Source of the DNA: Cylindrospermum sp. FACHB-282
Lineage (GTDB): Bacteria > Cyanobacteriota > Cyanobacteriia > Cyanobacteriales > Nostocaceae
Assembly: GCF_014697195.1 (NCBI RefSeq)
Contig: NZ_JACJRJ010000024.1
Coordinates: 1-64,000, forward strand
DNA: 64,000 nt
Direction of reading: 5' to 3'
The translations under genes and the position numbers were made by a program. Below are positions 53,006-62,897 of this stretch, piece after piece (the stretch's first letter is position 1; every line of letters starts with the position of its first letter). Under the pieces are notes generated by a model. That model worked only from the letters and a program-made list of their open reading frames with translations, ran no database searches and was not told the DNA's origin.

Positions 53006-54292
53006 ATGGCATACAAAATTGTTGGTTATTATGAAAATTGGGCACAATATTCAAGAGGGTTTTTCCCTAGAGACATTGATCCCTCATTATTTACCCATAT
53101 CAACTTTGCCTTTGGGTTTTTTGGCTTTCGTAGTCGCAGTCTTACTAACCCACAACCACCATACTTGACTGGTAACTATAAAATCGAACCAGTTGAGTGG
53201 AACGATCAAACAGTATTGTATCCAGAACTCCAAGCATTGAAACAAAGTAACCCTGAACTCAAGACATTATTGTCAATTGGCGGATGGAGCTTTAACGATC
53301 CTGCAAATGCGGATATAGGTGCTATTTCACTTCATCTTTTTAGCGAAATGGTAAGTTCTAGCGATAAAAGGCAAGAATTTATCTCCTCTGCTATCGACTA
53401 CGCCCACCAATACGGGTTTGATGGAATTGACCTTGACTGGGAATATCCTGGAGACCTTACCAGAGGAGGAACGGAGGAAGATTTCGCTAATTTTGTCACC
53501 CTTCTTCAAGAATTCCGTCAAGCAATTAATAGTGATTCGAGGCAACCAAAACTTCTTTTAACAATAGCAGCAGCCGCTATTGTTCCATCAGGAGTATCAG
53601 CTCAATGGCATAGTAATCCTCAAAGTTACTTTGAATGGCTTGCTGAGTGTACAAATCACTTAGACTGGGTAAACATAATGGCGTATGATTATCATGGTGC
53701 ATTCGATGTTCCCGCCATTACTGCAGTTCAAGCGCCGCTACGACAAGATTCTAATCCCGATACTAATTTTTCTGTCAAAAACACTGTTGAAAATTACCTA
53801 AACGGTGGAGTTCCATCTGACAAAATTGTGCTGGGTCTGCCAACTTACGGTCGGACTTTTCATGTTACCGTTCCACTTACTGAGAGTGATAATGGCCCAG
53901 GAAAGCCTTTTAATGGAGGGGGTACTGCAGGCCCGAAAACACAAGAATCAGGATTTCTTGCCTATTTTGAAATTAAGGATAATATTTCAAGTGGTAGTTT
54001 GATCAGAGAGTGGCATGAACCAACCCTGACTCCCTATGCCTACAACAGTAGTACAGGTGACTGGGTTTCTTACGACGATGAAGAATCAATTGAGCATAAA
54101 ACTAATTACTTAATTGAGAAAGATTTGGCAGGCGCAATGATTTGGGCAATCGGTCTAGACGATTTTAGAAATCGTGAGTATCCTCTAATTAGAAAATGCA
54201 AAGAAATTTTGGGTAACTCAAAAGCCTTTACTATTACATCGGGGACAGATCGTATACTAGAACCAGCAGGCACATCCCAAAGAAACAGGTAA
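53006..54292 (+). CDS. Glycoside hydrolase family 18 (chitinase-like)
   Basis: Hydrolyses beta-1,4-GlcNAc linkages in chitin or related polymers. It has 428 residues with a TIM-barrel GH18 domain nearly full length. The beta-3 motif is TLLSIGGWSFND; the catalytic DxxDxDxE is FDGIDLDWEYPG with the acid E146. The beta-6 motif is VNIMAYDYHG, and there is a chitinase insertion domain around residues 255-350 (KIVLGLPTYGRTF, then WVSYDDEESI and the final GAMIWAIGLDDF). There is no signal peptide or carbohydrate-binding module, which is unusual for a chitinase. It may be cytoplasmic or released by another route. GH18 genes are uncommon in cyanobacteria, so transfer from elsewhere is possible. The MITE-like repeat ends 40 bases upstream. 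Confidence 0.92.
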   Translation: MAYKIVGYYENWAQYSRGFFPRDIDPSLFTHINFAFGFFGFRSRSLTNPQPPYLTGNYKIEPVEWNDQTVLYPELQALKQSNPELKTLLSIGGWSFNDPANADIGAISLHLFSEMVSSSDKRQEFISSAIDYAHQYGFDGIDLDWEYPGDLTRGGTEEDFANFVTLLQEFRQAINSDSRQPKLLLTIAAAAIVPSGVSAQWHSNPQSYFEWLAECTNHLDWVNIMAYDYHGAFDVPAITAVQAPLRQDSNPDTNFSVKNTVENYLNGGVPSDKIVLGLPTYGRTFHVTVPLTESDNGPGKPFNGGGTAGPKTQESGFLAYFEIKDNISSGSLIREWHEPTLTPYAYNSSTGDWVSYDDEESIEHKTNYLIEKDLAGAMIWAIGLDDFRNREYPLIRKCKEILGNSKAFTITSGTDRILEPAGTSQRNR

Positions 54293-54331
54293 ATCTAACT
54301 CAATAAAAGCTATTGTTTGCCTAAAGGTTGG

Positions 54332-54368
54332 AACCCTGTAAACGCAAAACTCTCGTTCACAGGGTTTT
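54332..54368. terminator. Bidirectional terminator between GH18 and histidine kinase genes
   Basis: Stem AACCCTGTAAACG / CGTTCACAGGGTT (one mismatch) with an AAAACTCT loop and TTT after it. It lies between convergent genes and overlaps the last bases of the kinase frame's stop region. Confidence 0.75.
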
Positions 54369-55803
54369 AAGCTGTCTGGGGAATTTTAATGATAAACTCA
54401 GTCCCTTGTCCGGGAGCAGATATGCAGTGAAGGTCTCCACCGTGTTTTTCAACAACTATTTGATGACTGATGGATAATCCCAATCCAGTTCCTTTACCGA
54501 CGGGTTTGGTGGTGAAGAAGGGGTCAAACAAATTCTTTTGTACACTCTCTGGAATTCCGGGACCATTATCCACAATACGGATAATTACCTGGTTGTCATC
54601 ACTGAGTTGAGTATGAATGCAAATGGCGGGAGAGTTTGGAGTTAAAGAGGCTGATTCACAATTCAAAACTGAGAACTCAGAACACTCAGAGAGAGCATCA
54701 ATAGCATTTGCCATTATATTCATAAACACCTGATTTAGTAGGCCAGCGTAGCATTCTACTAGGGGGAGGGGTTGATATTGCTTAAGAATAGTGATGCTTT
54801 TTTTACCTTTTTGGTGGGTTTTAAGGCGGCTTTGTAAAATTAGCAGGGTACTATCAATACCTTCATGGATGTCAACTGCTTTTTTTTCAGCTTCATCAAG
54901 GCGGGAGAAATTGCGTAAAGAGAGTATGATTTGCTGGATGCGATCGCATCCCATTTTCATAGAACTTAGGAGATTGGCAAAGTCACCAATTAAAAATTCT
55001 AGTTCAATTTGATCTGTAAATTTTTGAATTTCTGTGACTGGATGGGGATAATGCTTTTTGTACATCCCATTGAGGTCGATGAGGTTCTGACTATAGTTGA
55101 TAGCATGAACAATGTTACCCGCAATAAAATTGACAGGGTTGTTGATTTCATGAGCAATGCCCGCAACTAGCTGACCTAAAGCAGCCATTTTTTCATTCTG
55201 TACTAGTCGGGCATAGTTGTGTTGAAGATCCCGAAAGCCTGCGCTGGCTATTCTAGATTGTTCTTGTACGTTCTGTAGTTGAGTAAGTGTTAAGACATAA
55301 ATTTGGGAGTAGGCTAGAAGTAACTCATGGAAATCTACTAGTCTATACCGTCGAGGCTTAGTTTTACATTCTACTAGAATTGGCTCATAGAACAGTTGGG
55401 GCGATCGCTGCAATGCCAACTGAGTTGCTTCTACAATGAGCATATCCTCAGCCAGTACACATATTTCTGACTGGAGATTTTTATAGAGAGTTTCAATCGG
55501 CCGCATAGAATATAGCGCCAAGCTATAGGGGCTAATCATGTGCTCAAAAAATTTCTGCCGCGAAATCATCCCCACAAAATCTTGATTCTTGGTCAAGATA
55601 ATTCCTGGTAGTAAAGGGTCTTGCTCAAACAGTATAGTTAATTCATTCCCTGGACAATCTAGCTCAATTTGCACCTCCCAAAGAGGTAATTCTTGTAAAG
55701 TTGACTCTAATTCTAAGTTAAGTTCAGAGATTAATAATTTTTTAGATTTTTTGGATTTTTTGGATTTTTTGAATTTCTTTGGTATCTTTGCCACTTTTAG
55801 CAC
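54367..55803 (-). CDS. Sensor histidine kinase with N-terminal CBS-like region
   Basis: Two-component sensor of 478 residues, start GTG 55803 after a lysine-rich low-complexity leader (KKFKKSKKSKKSKK, encoded by a TTTTTTGGA microsatellite). Residues ~45-165 look like a CBS-domain pair (GIILTKNQDFVGMISRQKFF). The kinase shows the phosphorylatable His in GQLVAGIAHEINNPVNFIAG, the N box NIMANAIDALSE, and ATP loops VDNGPGIPE and GKGTGLGLSISHQIV. No membrane helix, so cytoplasmic. No cognate regulator is adjacent. A group known from cyanobacteria as orphan soluble kinases; the signal is unknown. Confidence 0.9.
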   Translation of the reverse strand: MLKVAKIPKKFKKSKKSKKSKKLLISELNLELESTLQELPLWEVQIELDCPGNELTILFEQDPLLPGIILTKNQDFVGMISRQKFFEHMISPYSLALYSMRPIETLYKNLQSEICVLAEDMLIVEATQLALQRSPQLFYEPILVECKTKPRRYRLVDFHELLLAYSQIYVLTLTQLQNVQEQSRIASAGFRDLQHNYARLVQNEKMAALGQLVAGIAHEINNPVNFIAGNIVHAINYSQNLIDLNGMYKKHYPHPVTEIQKFTDQIELEFLIGDFANLLSSMKMGCDRIQQIILSLRNFSRLDEAEKKAVDIHEGIDSTLLILQSRLKTHQKGKKSITILKQYQPLPLVECYAGLLNQVFMNIMANAIDALSECSEFSVLNCESASLTPNSPAICIHTQLSDDNQVIIRIVDNGPGIPESVQKNLFDPFFTTKPVGKGTGLGLSISHQIVVEKHGGDLHCISAPGQGTEFIIKIPQTA

Positions 55804-56024
55804 CTTTATTACGCTTAATCACACAAGTAAACAACCAACAGTTACACTAGATAGCTTTTTTACTATTTACCCCAAACCTAATTTATCCGGGCATTTCCAG
55901 CATATTTGCTCATTGTTAAAAGCAACTTGATCTGATTTTTTTACCTATAGTTAAGGTCTGGGCAGTTCATTTTAGAGTTTTGAATTGATCTACTAAAGTC
56001 CTCAATTTTAAAAGAGCAAATTAT

Positions 56025-57653
56025 TTATAATAAACCTCGTTTTCCATTGGGGCGTACTGTCATCCAGTTGGTTTTGGCTAGTGCCAGCTGCTCATCAGAA
56101 ACCTTGGCACCAGTCAGATTTGCGCCACACAGATTAGCTCCCCGGAGATTGGCATTGCTGAGATAAGCGTAGCTGAGGTCTGCACCTCGCAGGTCTACTC
56201 CTTCTAAATCAGAATGGTTGAAGTAGGCTTTGGTCAAATTAGCATCCTTGAGATTGGCTTTAGCCAGACTAGCTCTGCCAAAGTCGCTATTATGAAGATC
56301 CGCTCCTTGGAGATTGGTTTTCTGCAATTGAGCGGAATGGAAATTAGTTTCCGATAAGTCAGCACCTGAAAGGTTTAGCAGATTTAAATTGTGGAGAGAA
56401 AAATCTCGTCTGCCCTTGAGGTAGGCTGTGAGTAGACCTTGGGTATCTAATTTGCGCTCAACTTTAGAATGTTGAGGTTGTGAACCATTGCTGTTGCTGT
56501 TAGGCAAAGTTGTTGATTTGGCGATCGCAGATTTCTGGTGTGTTCCCGTTGCTTGTAATCCTGCGGCTTCTGCTGCTTTGGCTCGTCTGGCTCGAATTGC
56601 TGCCGCTACCTGTGCCAGGCTGGCACTAGTATTATTAGGACTAGAAGTAGGTCTAGGGTGATTCCACAGAATGCCAGAATTTTCTGGGCGGTTGTTTATT
56701 TGTTCTTTAACAGGAGCGTCGGATTTAACTAGCAAACCCTTGGCCAAACTTTCAAGGTATGGTTCTATTTCTAATGCTCTGAGTACTTCTTCGGCTGAGT
56801 GGTAGCGATTGCGTACTGACACCTCCAACATTTTTCGCAACACATTGCTCAGGTGGTCACTCACCTGCACCATCTGTTCCCACATCATCTCACCCGTTGT
56901 CGGGTTGTATTCCAAATCTTTGGGTGTTTTGCCAGTCAGGAGGTAAATGCATGTTACCCCCGCCGCGTAGATATCGCTAGCATAGACTGGACGCATAGCC
57001 ATTTGCTCTGGAGGCGCAAAACCAGGAGTGCCGATGGCATATGCAGTTAATGCTGTCTGTCCTGATTGGTTTGCACCTTGGCTAACTTGGTTTTTAACGG
57101 CGCCAAAGTCGATGAGCACCATTCTGGCGTCTTGATCGCGGCGAATCAAGTTAGCTGGTTTGATATCACGATGAATCACCTTTAGCTCATGGATGTATTG
57201 CAGCAATGGCATCAGCTCGCTTAAGAATTGCTTAACTCCCGCTTCGCTATAGATGCCGTTTTGTTTCACCTCTTGCTGGAGGGTAGCACCGCTGATATAT
57301 TCCTGAACTAAGTAGAATTGCTCCTGTTCCTCAAAATAATCTAGTAACCGTGGTATTTGGGGATGATTGCCAATCTTACCTAGGGTCTTGGCTTCTCGCT
57401 CAAACAGTTCCCGCGCCATCTGCAAAATGTGGGGGGTAGTTCCTGATGGACGTAGTTGCTTGATTACACAACTCGGTTCTCCTGGTAAAACTTGATCATT
57501 GGCTAAGAAAGTTGCTCCAAAGCCACCCTGACCTAATTCTTTGATTACCCGATAGCGATCGCGCAATAGTAATTGCGAGCCACAAGACTGACACTTTTGG
57601 CTATGTGCCAAATTTTCTGGGTTAGGACAGGTAGGATTTAAGCAGTAGCTCAT
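56025..57653 (-). CDS. Ser/Thr protein kinase with zinc ribbon and pentapeptide repeats
   Basis: Hanks-type kinase of 542 residues. An N-terminal zinc ribbon (SYCLNPTCPNPEN, then CQSCGSQLLL) is followed by the kinase domain: LGQGGFGATF, CVIKQLRPSG, VIHRDIKPANLIRR, DFGAVKNQVS, and the activation loop TPGFAPPEQM. A linker follows, then from about residue 425 some 18 pentapeptide repeats (A(D/N)LxX, such as GADLSETNFHSAQLQKTNLQ), forming a right-handed beta-helix that binds partners. The paralogue at 26585 shares the ribbon and kinase but not the repeats. Cytoplasmic; targets unknown. No partner is adjacent. Confidence 0.93.
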   Translation of the reverse strand: MSYCLNPTCPNPENLAHSQKCQSCGSQLLLRDRYRVIKELGQGGFGATFLANDQVLPGEPSCVIKQLRPSGTTPHILQMARELFEREAKTLGKIGNHPQIPRLLDYFEEQEQFYLVQEYISGATLQQEVKQNGIYSEAGVKQFLSELMPLLQYIHELKVIHRDIKPANLIRRDQDARMVLIDFGAVKNQVSQGANQSGQTALTAYAIGTPGFAPPEQMAMRPVYASDIYAAGVTCIYLLTGKTPKDLEYNPTTGEMMWEQMVQVSDHLSNVLRKMLEVSVRNRYHSAEEVLRALEIEPYLESLAKGLLVKSDAPVKEQINNRPENSGILWNHPRPTSSPNNTSASLAQVAAAIRARRAKAAEAAGLQATGTHQKSAIAKSTTLPNSNSNGSQPQHSKVERKLDTQGLLTAYLKGRRDFSLHNLNLLNLSGADLSETNFHSAQLQKTNLQGADLHNSDFGRASLAKANLKDANLTKAYFNHSDLEGVDLRGADLSYAYLSNANLRGANLCGANLTGAKVSDEQLALAKTNWMTVRPNGKRGLL

Positions 57654-58094
57654 GCACTGTCAACTCGCTGCACGAATAAATAATTAATAGGAGAGAATTA
57701 CACTCTATTTACATTATTTAGATTTAACTCTATTTTTACCAGGTAATTTTTGCGGTAATCTCTTGAAGAATTTCTAAAGTTATACGGAGAATACTTAAAG
57801 CCATAGTAAACCTATCATATTAACTATAGTTAACTTCACCAACACTTTCTAGACTAGAATCTCATCTAAAGATGTCAGAGTATTCATCAGCTTTGATACT
57901 AATTTATTTTACAGAAAATGTCACAATTTATATTCTTCGTTTAAATAATTTTACTTGCCTTATTCTGACTACCATGGGTTGATTTTTGAGTGCTTGAGTC
58001 AGTGCTGGGCCTAGCCAGTGTTGAGTGCCGAGTCAAAAAAGAACTCAGCACTCAGTAGCGCCGTAGACTCTGTGTTTACTCAGCCATCTTGTAG
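57654..58094. other. Intergenic region upstream of the zinc-ribbon kinase
   Basis: About 440 bases, AT-rich. Near 58020-58050 GAACTCAGCACTCAGT-type repeats form an inverted pair GAGTGCTGAG / CTCGGCACTC on the minus strand, with a T-run in the loop, 40-80 bases beyond the hemL stop. No gene is seen. Confidence 0.5.
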
Positions 58095-59393
58095 TTACAA
58101 GCTAGACAGCACATCCCGTGCGACGGCTAAAGTCTGGTCAATATCTTCTTCAGTGTGGGCCAAAGAAGAAAATCCAGCCTCAAACTGAGATGGTGCTAAG
58201 TAAATACCGCGCTCTAACATTCCCCGATGGAAGCGGCCAAACTTGGCTGTATCAGATTTTTTCGCATCCTCGTAGTTATGAACTGGCCCAGAAGTAAAGA
58301 ACATCCCAAACATGGCGCTGATGTTACCACCACAAACCCCATGACCAGTTTCTTGAGCAATTTGCAGCAAACCTGTGGCTAACTTCTGCGTAATCCGCTC
58401 TAAGTACTCGTAAGTACCAGGTTTTTGCAGCAATTCCAGGGTTTTAATCCCAGCGGTCATTGCTAGGGGATTACCAGAGAGAGTCCCAGCTTGATACACA
58501 GGGCCTGCCGGGGCAACCATTGACATGATCTCGCGGCGACCACCATAGGCGCCTACTGGCAAACCACCACCAATAATCTTACCCAAGGTAGTCAGATCGG
58601 GGGTGATGCCAAATTTCTCTTGAGCACCACCATAGGCAATACGGAAGCCTGTCATGACTTCGTCAAACACCAACAATGCCCCGTGCTCGTGGGTAAGTTC
58701 CCGTAATCCTTCTAGGAAACCAGCATCGGGAGTAATAAACCCAGCATTGCCCACAACTGGTTCGAGAATCACACCGGCAATCTCGTCCCGGTTTTCTGCA
58801 AATAAGGCTTTAACTGCTTCTAGGTCATTGAAAGGCGCGGTTAGAGTATCGCTAGTTGCGGCTTTCGGGACTCCTGGGGAGTCGGGTAAGCCGAGTGTGG
58901 CTACACCAGAACCTGCCTTGACAAGGAACATATCAGCGTGTCCGTGGTAGCAACCTTCAAACTTGATAATTTTATCCCGTTTGGTGAAGGCTCGCATCAG
59001 CCGCAACACTGCCATACAAGCTTCTGTGCCGGAGTTGACAAATCTGACCATTTCGATGCTCTTAACTGCATCAATGACCATTTCTGCCAAGACATTTTCT
59101 AGGAATGAGGGAGCACCAAAGCTAGTGCCTTTTTCCAAGGCTGTATGTAGGGCTGCGATCACTTCTGGATGAGCATGACCGCAAATGGCAGGCCCCCAAG
59201 TACCGACATAGTCGATGTATTGGTTGCCATCCACATCCCAAATGTATGCGCCGTTAACGCGCTCAAAAACAATCGGTTGTCCGCCGACTGATTTGAAGGC
59301 ACGAACTGGAGAACTGACTCCTCCTGGCATCAGATTTTGGGCAGCGGCGAAGATTTCTTGTGATTTTGTAGTTTTAATTGTGGTATTTACCAA
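58095..59393 (-). CDS. hemL: Glutamate-1-semialdehyde 2,1-aminomutase
   Basis: Converts glutamate-1-semialdehyde to 5-aminolevulinate, the committed precursor of haem and chlorophyll, with PLP. The start is TTG 59393; AGGAGAG is placed 6 bases before it, which decides the start. Signatures are [64 protein letters not shown], and the PLP-lysine in [19 protein letters not shown]. The 432-residue length is normal. It is alone on its strand. hemC is elsewhere in the window. Confidence 0.97.
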   Translation of the reverse strand: MVNTTIKTTKSQEIFAAAQNLMPGGVSSPVRAFKSVGGQPIVFERVNGAYIWDVDGNQYIDYVGTWGPAICGHAHPEVIAALHTALEKGTSFGAPSFLENVLAEMVIDAVKSIEMVRFVNSGTEACMAVLRLMRAFTKRDKIIKFEGCYHGHADMFLVKAGSGVATLGLPDSPGVPKAATSDTLTAPFNDLEAVKALFAENRDEIAGVILEPVVGNAGFITPDAGFLEGLRELTHEHGALLVFDEVMTGFRIAYGGAQEKFGITPDLTTLGKIIGGGLPVGAYGGRREIMSMVAPAGPVYQAGTLSGNPLAMTAGIKTLELLQKPGTYEYLERITQKLATGLLQIAQETGHGVCGGNISAMFGMFFTSGPVHNYEDAKKSDTAKFGRFHRGMLERGIYLAPSQFEAGFSSLAHTEEDIDQTLAVARDVLSSL

Positions 59394-59502
59394 TTGGCTC
59401 TCTCCTAGGAGTGGGAAATAAAAAGCTCTATCTAAGGATAGGGTGAAAAACTGCTGAGAATTTCTATCTTATAAAATTAGACGCACCCAAAAAATAACAA
59501 TT

Positions 59503-59694
59503 ATGATTTTATACAAATCGAATCAAGACTTGCCTCTAGACATTCGGATTCGATTATCTGAGGCATCCCAGGAGCTTTACCGGGCAGCTTTTAACTCGGC
59601 AATTGATTGGTATGGTGAAGCAGCCAAAGCTCACAAAGTCGCTGCGAGTGCGGTGAAGATGCAGTCTGCTATGGAAAGGCACGCTCTTGTTTAG
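59503..59694 (+). CDS. ChaB family protein
   Basis: Small basic/acidic protein of 63 residues, related to the E. coli cation transport regulator ChaB. The family pattern is visible in DLPLDIRIRLSEASQELYRA followed by AFNSAIDWYGEA and the helix AVKMQSAMERH. ATG 59503. No cation antiporter gene is adjacent, so its role is not implied by the context. Confidence 0.75.
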   Translation: MILYKSNQDLPLDIRIRLSEASQELYRAAFNSAIDWYGEAAKAHKVAASAVKMQSAMERHALV

Positions 59695-59795
59695 GGGATA
59701 ATTAAAAGTTTTATTGCCAAAAATATGCCAGCTGCTCTAGTCCGAATGGTATCTTGAATCCATAAATCATTCTCAAAGCGAGCAAATTAGCTGGT

Positions 59796-60446
59796 ATGTC
59801 TTCTCCCGATCTACATTCACTGCATCAGTCCATTCCTGTTGAAAAAATCCGCTACGATGAAAAGGGACTGGTGCCGGCAATTGTCCAGGATTATCTAGAT
59901 GGCACTGTCTTGATGATGGCCTGGATGAATCAAGACTCATTGCAACAGACTTTGACAACTGGAGAAACTTGGTTTTGGAGTCGTTCCCGTCAGGAGTTGT
60001 GGCACAAGGGGGCGACTTCTGGGCATATTCAGAAAGTGCAGAGTATGCGCTATGACTGTGATAGCGATGCGTTACTCATTGGGGTAGAGCAGTTAGGAGA
60101 TATTGCCTGCCACACTGGTGAGCGCAGTTGTTTTCATCAAGTAGATGGCACAATCACTGCACCGCCAGGAGATACATTATCGCAAGTATTTCAGGTAATA
60201 TGCGATCGCCGTGACCACCCGAATGAAAGTTCTTACACCTGTAAATTATTTGCCGGCGGGGACAATAAGATTTTGAAGAAGATTGGTGAGGAAAGTGCTG
60301 AGGTGGTAATGGCCTTTAAAGATGATGAAGAAGAGGCGATCGCCTCTGAAGTGGCAGATTTGCTCTATCATACCCTCGTCGCCTTAGCTCACCATCAAGT
60401 TGATTTGAAATCTGTGTATCGGAAGTTGCAAGAACGTCGCCAGTGA
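59796..60446 (+). CDS. hisIE: Bifunctional phosphoribosyl-AMP cyclohydrolase / phosphoribosyl-ATP pyrophosphatase
   Basis: Second and third steps of histidine synthesis. The N-terminal HisI domain shows [39 protein letters not shown] and [19 protein letters not shown] with Cys/Asp zinc ligands and the CHTGERSCF motif. The C-terminal HisE domain (from about residue 120) shows [36 protein letters not shown], and the final [14 protein letters not shown]. The 216-residue length fits the fusion. Not in a his operon, as is normal in cyanobacteria. Confidence 0.96.
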   Translation: MSSPDLHSLHQSIPVEKIRYDEKGLVPAIVQDYLDGTVLMMAWMNQDSLQQTLTTGETWFWSRSRQELWHKGATSGHIQKVQSMRYDCDSDALLIGVEQLGDIACHTGERSCFHQVDGTITAPPGDTLSQVFQVICDRRDHPNESSYTCKLFAGGDNKILKKIGEESAEVVMAFKDDEEEAIASEVADLLYHTLVALAHHQVDLKSVYRKLQERRQ

Positions 60447-61101
60447 TGCCCAAAAACTGGGTATGAAGCTTGAAAGCTAAATCTTGTTACTTAGTATGTA
60501 AACAACTGAGTGTATGAGGGTAAAAATCTGAGATAAATCTACTGACTGCCAAAATCTAGACTGGGGTAGGGATTGGGTCAACTAATATGATAACTGAAAT
60601 TTGGGCATAAATTTCTTGAGGTTTCAATATCAGCAAAATATTATGTTTTTTTAATTCTTATCATTAGCTGAACTTTTCCTCACTCATTCCACAGAGTTTC
60701 CACAGAGATTTTACTCGTTTTCCACAGATGTACTACGAGGCAATAGGCTCTTGCTAGCTTACTGGGGATTTTGCACTTCCATGATTCAGGAACTTCAGTG
60801 ACTGAGTTTTTATTAAGTAAAGTAACAAAAACATGGCTCTAAGCCTGATTATTTCGTAAATATTTATTTTTTCTATAGTCTTTTTTAACATTTCGCAGCA
60901 TTGACAAACCCACCCCCTCTTAGCGCACAATGGTTCGGCTTGCTTTTGTAGTCCGTTCAACCGTTGGCATCAACTGTGTAAAATTACCTCAGCTGAAAAG
61001 CGCAGATTGTCGGGCAGACGAAGGACTGAGCGAGTTAGCCTAAAACTACCTCACCGCAAGCAACTTATCCCTCTTGATTGACCTCTGAGAAGGAAAATCT
61101 T
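60447..61101. other. Intergenic region with DnaA-box-like cluster
   Basis: About 655 bases between hisIE and the DUF2811 gene. It includes three TTCCACAG sequences (60686-60727). The remainder is AT-rich with no gene or RNA that I can support; an antisense 68-codon frame (60754-60960) has no features. Confidence 0.5.
60686..60727. promoter_or_regulatory. Cluster of three DnaA-box-like sequences
   Basis: ATTCCACAG (60686-60694), TTTCCACAG (60697-60705) and TTTTCCACAG (60718-60727) on the same strand within 42 bases. TTTTCCACA is a DnaA-box form known from cyanobacterial origins. No dnaA or dnaN gene is nearby, so this is probably not oriC but could bind DnaA. Confidence 0.35.
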
Positions 61102-61299
61102 ATGAACGCAACAGTTAGCATCTTTACAGAAATTCCCGAAACACTCCACGAATCTCTAAAAAACTATTTAGAAACCCATCCTGATTGGGATCAAACCAGA
61201 GTATTGACCGCAGCACTCTCACTGTTTTTGCTGCAAAATGGAGATAGCGATCGCCGTGCTGCCCGCGTCTATTTAGAAACCTTGTTTCATAACTGCTAA
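61102..61299 (+). CDS. DUF2811 family small protein
   Basis: 65-residue protein started at ATG 61102, supported by GAAGGAAAA ten bases upstream. NATVSIFTEIPETLHESLKN, then LETHPDWDQTRVLTAALSLF and AARVYLETLF match a cyanobacterial small-protein family that I know as DUF2811. The first part resembles a ribbon-helix-helix motif, so a DNA- or protein-binding role is possible but not shown. Confidence 0.7.
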   Translation: MNATVSIFTEIPETLHESLKNYLETHPDWDQTRVLTAALSLFLLQNGDSDRRAARVYLETLFHNC

Positions 61300-61421
61300 G
61301 TTAAAATCTATTCCTCAGTTGCGATCATCCTTCGCATTTCCCAACCGCAATCCAGGTGCTTCACTTTTTGACTTGAGCGGAGCATCTGGCTGTTACTAGT
61401 GCCACACAACTGAGTTTCTGC

Positions 61422-62897
61422 TTATTCTTTAATTACCTTTAAGGTGAGGAGGCTAGGATCAGCACAACCACTAATAAACCCGCCCATTGCTTGGATTCGT
61501 TGCAGATATTCTAAAGCGGGTTTGGTAATTACTTCTCCTGGGATTAACACAGGTATTCCTGGGGGGTAGGGACAGACGATTTCCGCACAAATGCGATCGC
61601 TTATTTGTTCCAAATGTAATATTTCATTAGCAGCAAAAAAAGCTTCACGGGGAGAATTACAAACAGGAGTCCCCATAATACTGTCAACAGTATACCAAAC
61701 TGAATTTGTTACAATCAACCCCTTTGCCGATGATTTCATCTTGGACAGGGTGACGAAACCTTGCACCAATTGCTCAATATCAGCGGGGGTATTGCCCAAG
61801 CTAATAATAAAAGTGAGATGGTGCAATGATGCGAATTCAGGGGTTACGCCCAATTGTTCATCCAGTATTTCCTCAGCAGCAAATCCCGTTAAACCCAAGT
61901 CAGCAACGGTGATAGTTAACCGCGTTTGATCTAAAGCTACAAAGCCAGGTGAAGATCGCTCTGGGGAAATCTCCAAAACCGATAATCCAGGAATTTGGCT
62001 AATTCTAGTTCTCGCTGTATCTGCCAGTTGCAAAGTGCGAGACATCAAGTTTTCCCCGTGGATTGCCATTTGCTGACGTGCGGCATCGAGGGAAGCTAAA
62101 AGCAAATAGCTGGGACTGCTAGACTGCAAGAGTTGCAAAGCTTTACTCACTCGGTCAATATCGATTCTGTTGCCTTGGAGGTGCAACATTGATGCTTGAG
62201 TCATTGCACCGAGGGTTTTGTGAATCGATTGCACAGTTAAATCAGCACCTGCGGCTAAAGCTGTGGTAGGTAATGCCGAATGAAAGGCGAAATGTGCGCC
62301 GTGTGCCTCGTCTACCAGTAAGGGAATATTATATTGATGGGTAATGTGGGCGATCGCACCCAAATCTCCACAAACACCGTAATATGTTGGATAAACTGTC
62401 AGCACTGCTTTAGCGTCCGGATGTTTTTCTAGTGTCGTTTTCAGCGCTTCCGGTGTGATACTGTGGGCAATATCTAAATCTTCGTCATATTCAGGATTTA
62501 TAAAAATTGGCATCGCTCCAGAAAGAATTAACCCAGAGATTACAGAAGAATGCACATTTCGCGGGAGAATAATTTTATCCCCCATACCACAAGTAGCCAG
62601 AATAGCCGCTTCAATTCCACAGGTAGAACCATTTACTAAAAACCAAGTTTTCCCAGCACCAAAAGCTGCTGCTGCTAATTCTTGCGCTTGTTGAATTACA
62701 CCTTGGGGTGTGAAGAGATTATCTAAATCTGCTAATTCAGTTAAATCAGCGCGGAAGACTTCTTTACCTAGTAAATCAACTAAGGATTGAGAAATGCCTA
62801 AACCGCGTTTATGTCCAGGGGTGTAAAACGGTGCATGAGGATTTGCTGCACAAGCTTTTAAGGCATCAATTAAGGGTGTTTGGTTTTGATTGAGCAT
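61422..62897 (-). CDS. Orn/Lys/Arg decarboxylase family PLP enzyme
   Basis: Fold-type I PLP decarboxylase of 491 residues, the short bacterial form (YaaO/SpeA-like). N-terminal PFYTPGHKRGLG is the family start, WFLVNGSTCGIEAAILATCG the cofactor phosphate loop, and LTVYPTYYGVCGDL and DEAHGAHFAFHSALP the PLP-ring aspartate region. The PLP lysine is in VQSIHKTLGAMTQASML. The C-terminal domain shows CPYPPGIPVLIPGEV. Product is agmatine, cadaverine or putrescine; arginine is the commonest substrate in this clade, but this is not certain. It is alone on its strand. Confidence 0.88.
   Translation of the reverse strand: MLNQNQTPLIDALKACAANPHAPFYTPGHKRGLGISQSLVDLLGKEVFRADLTELADLDNLFTPQGVIQQAQELAAAAFGAGKTWFLVNGSTCGIEAAILATCGMGDKIILPRNVHSSVISGLILSGAMPIFINPEYDEDLDIAHSITPEALKTTLEKHPDAKAVLTVYPTYYGVCGDLGAIAHITHQYNIPLLVDEAHGAHFAFHSALPTTALAAGADLTVQSIHKTLGAMTQASMLHLQGNRIDIDRVSKALQLLQSSSPSYLLLASLDAARQQMAIHGENLMSRTLQLADTARTRISQIPGLSVLEISPERSSPGFVALDQTRLTITVADLGLTGFAAEEILDEQLGVTPEFASLHHLTFIISLGNTPADIEQLVQGFVTLSKMKSSAKGLIVTNSVWYTVDSIMGTPVCNSPREAFFAANEILHLEQISDRICAEIVCPYPPGIPVLIPGEVITKPALEYLQRIQAMGGFISGCADPSLLTLKVIKE

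Noticed and set aside
60754-60960. 68-codon frame on the minus strand
   Set aside because: No ribosome site, no homology, and it lies in non-coding AT-rich sequence.
60447-61101. Chromosomal origin of replication
   Set aside because: Only three DnaA-like boxes, and neither dnaA nor dnaN is nearby.
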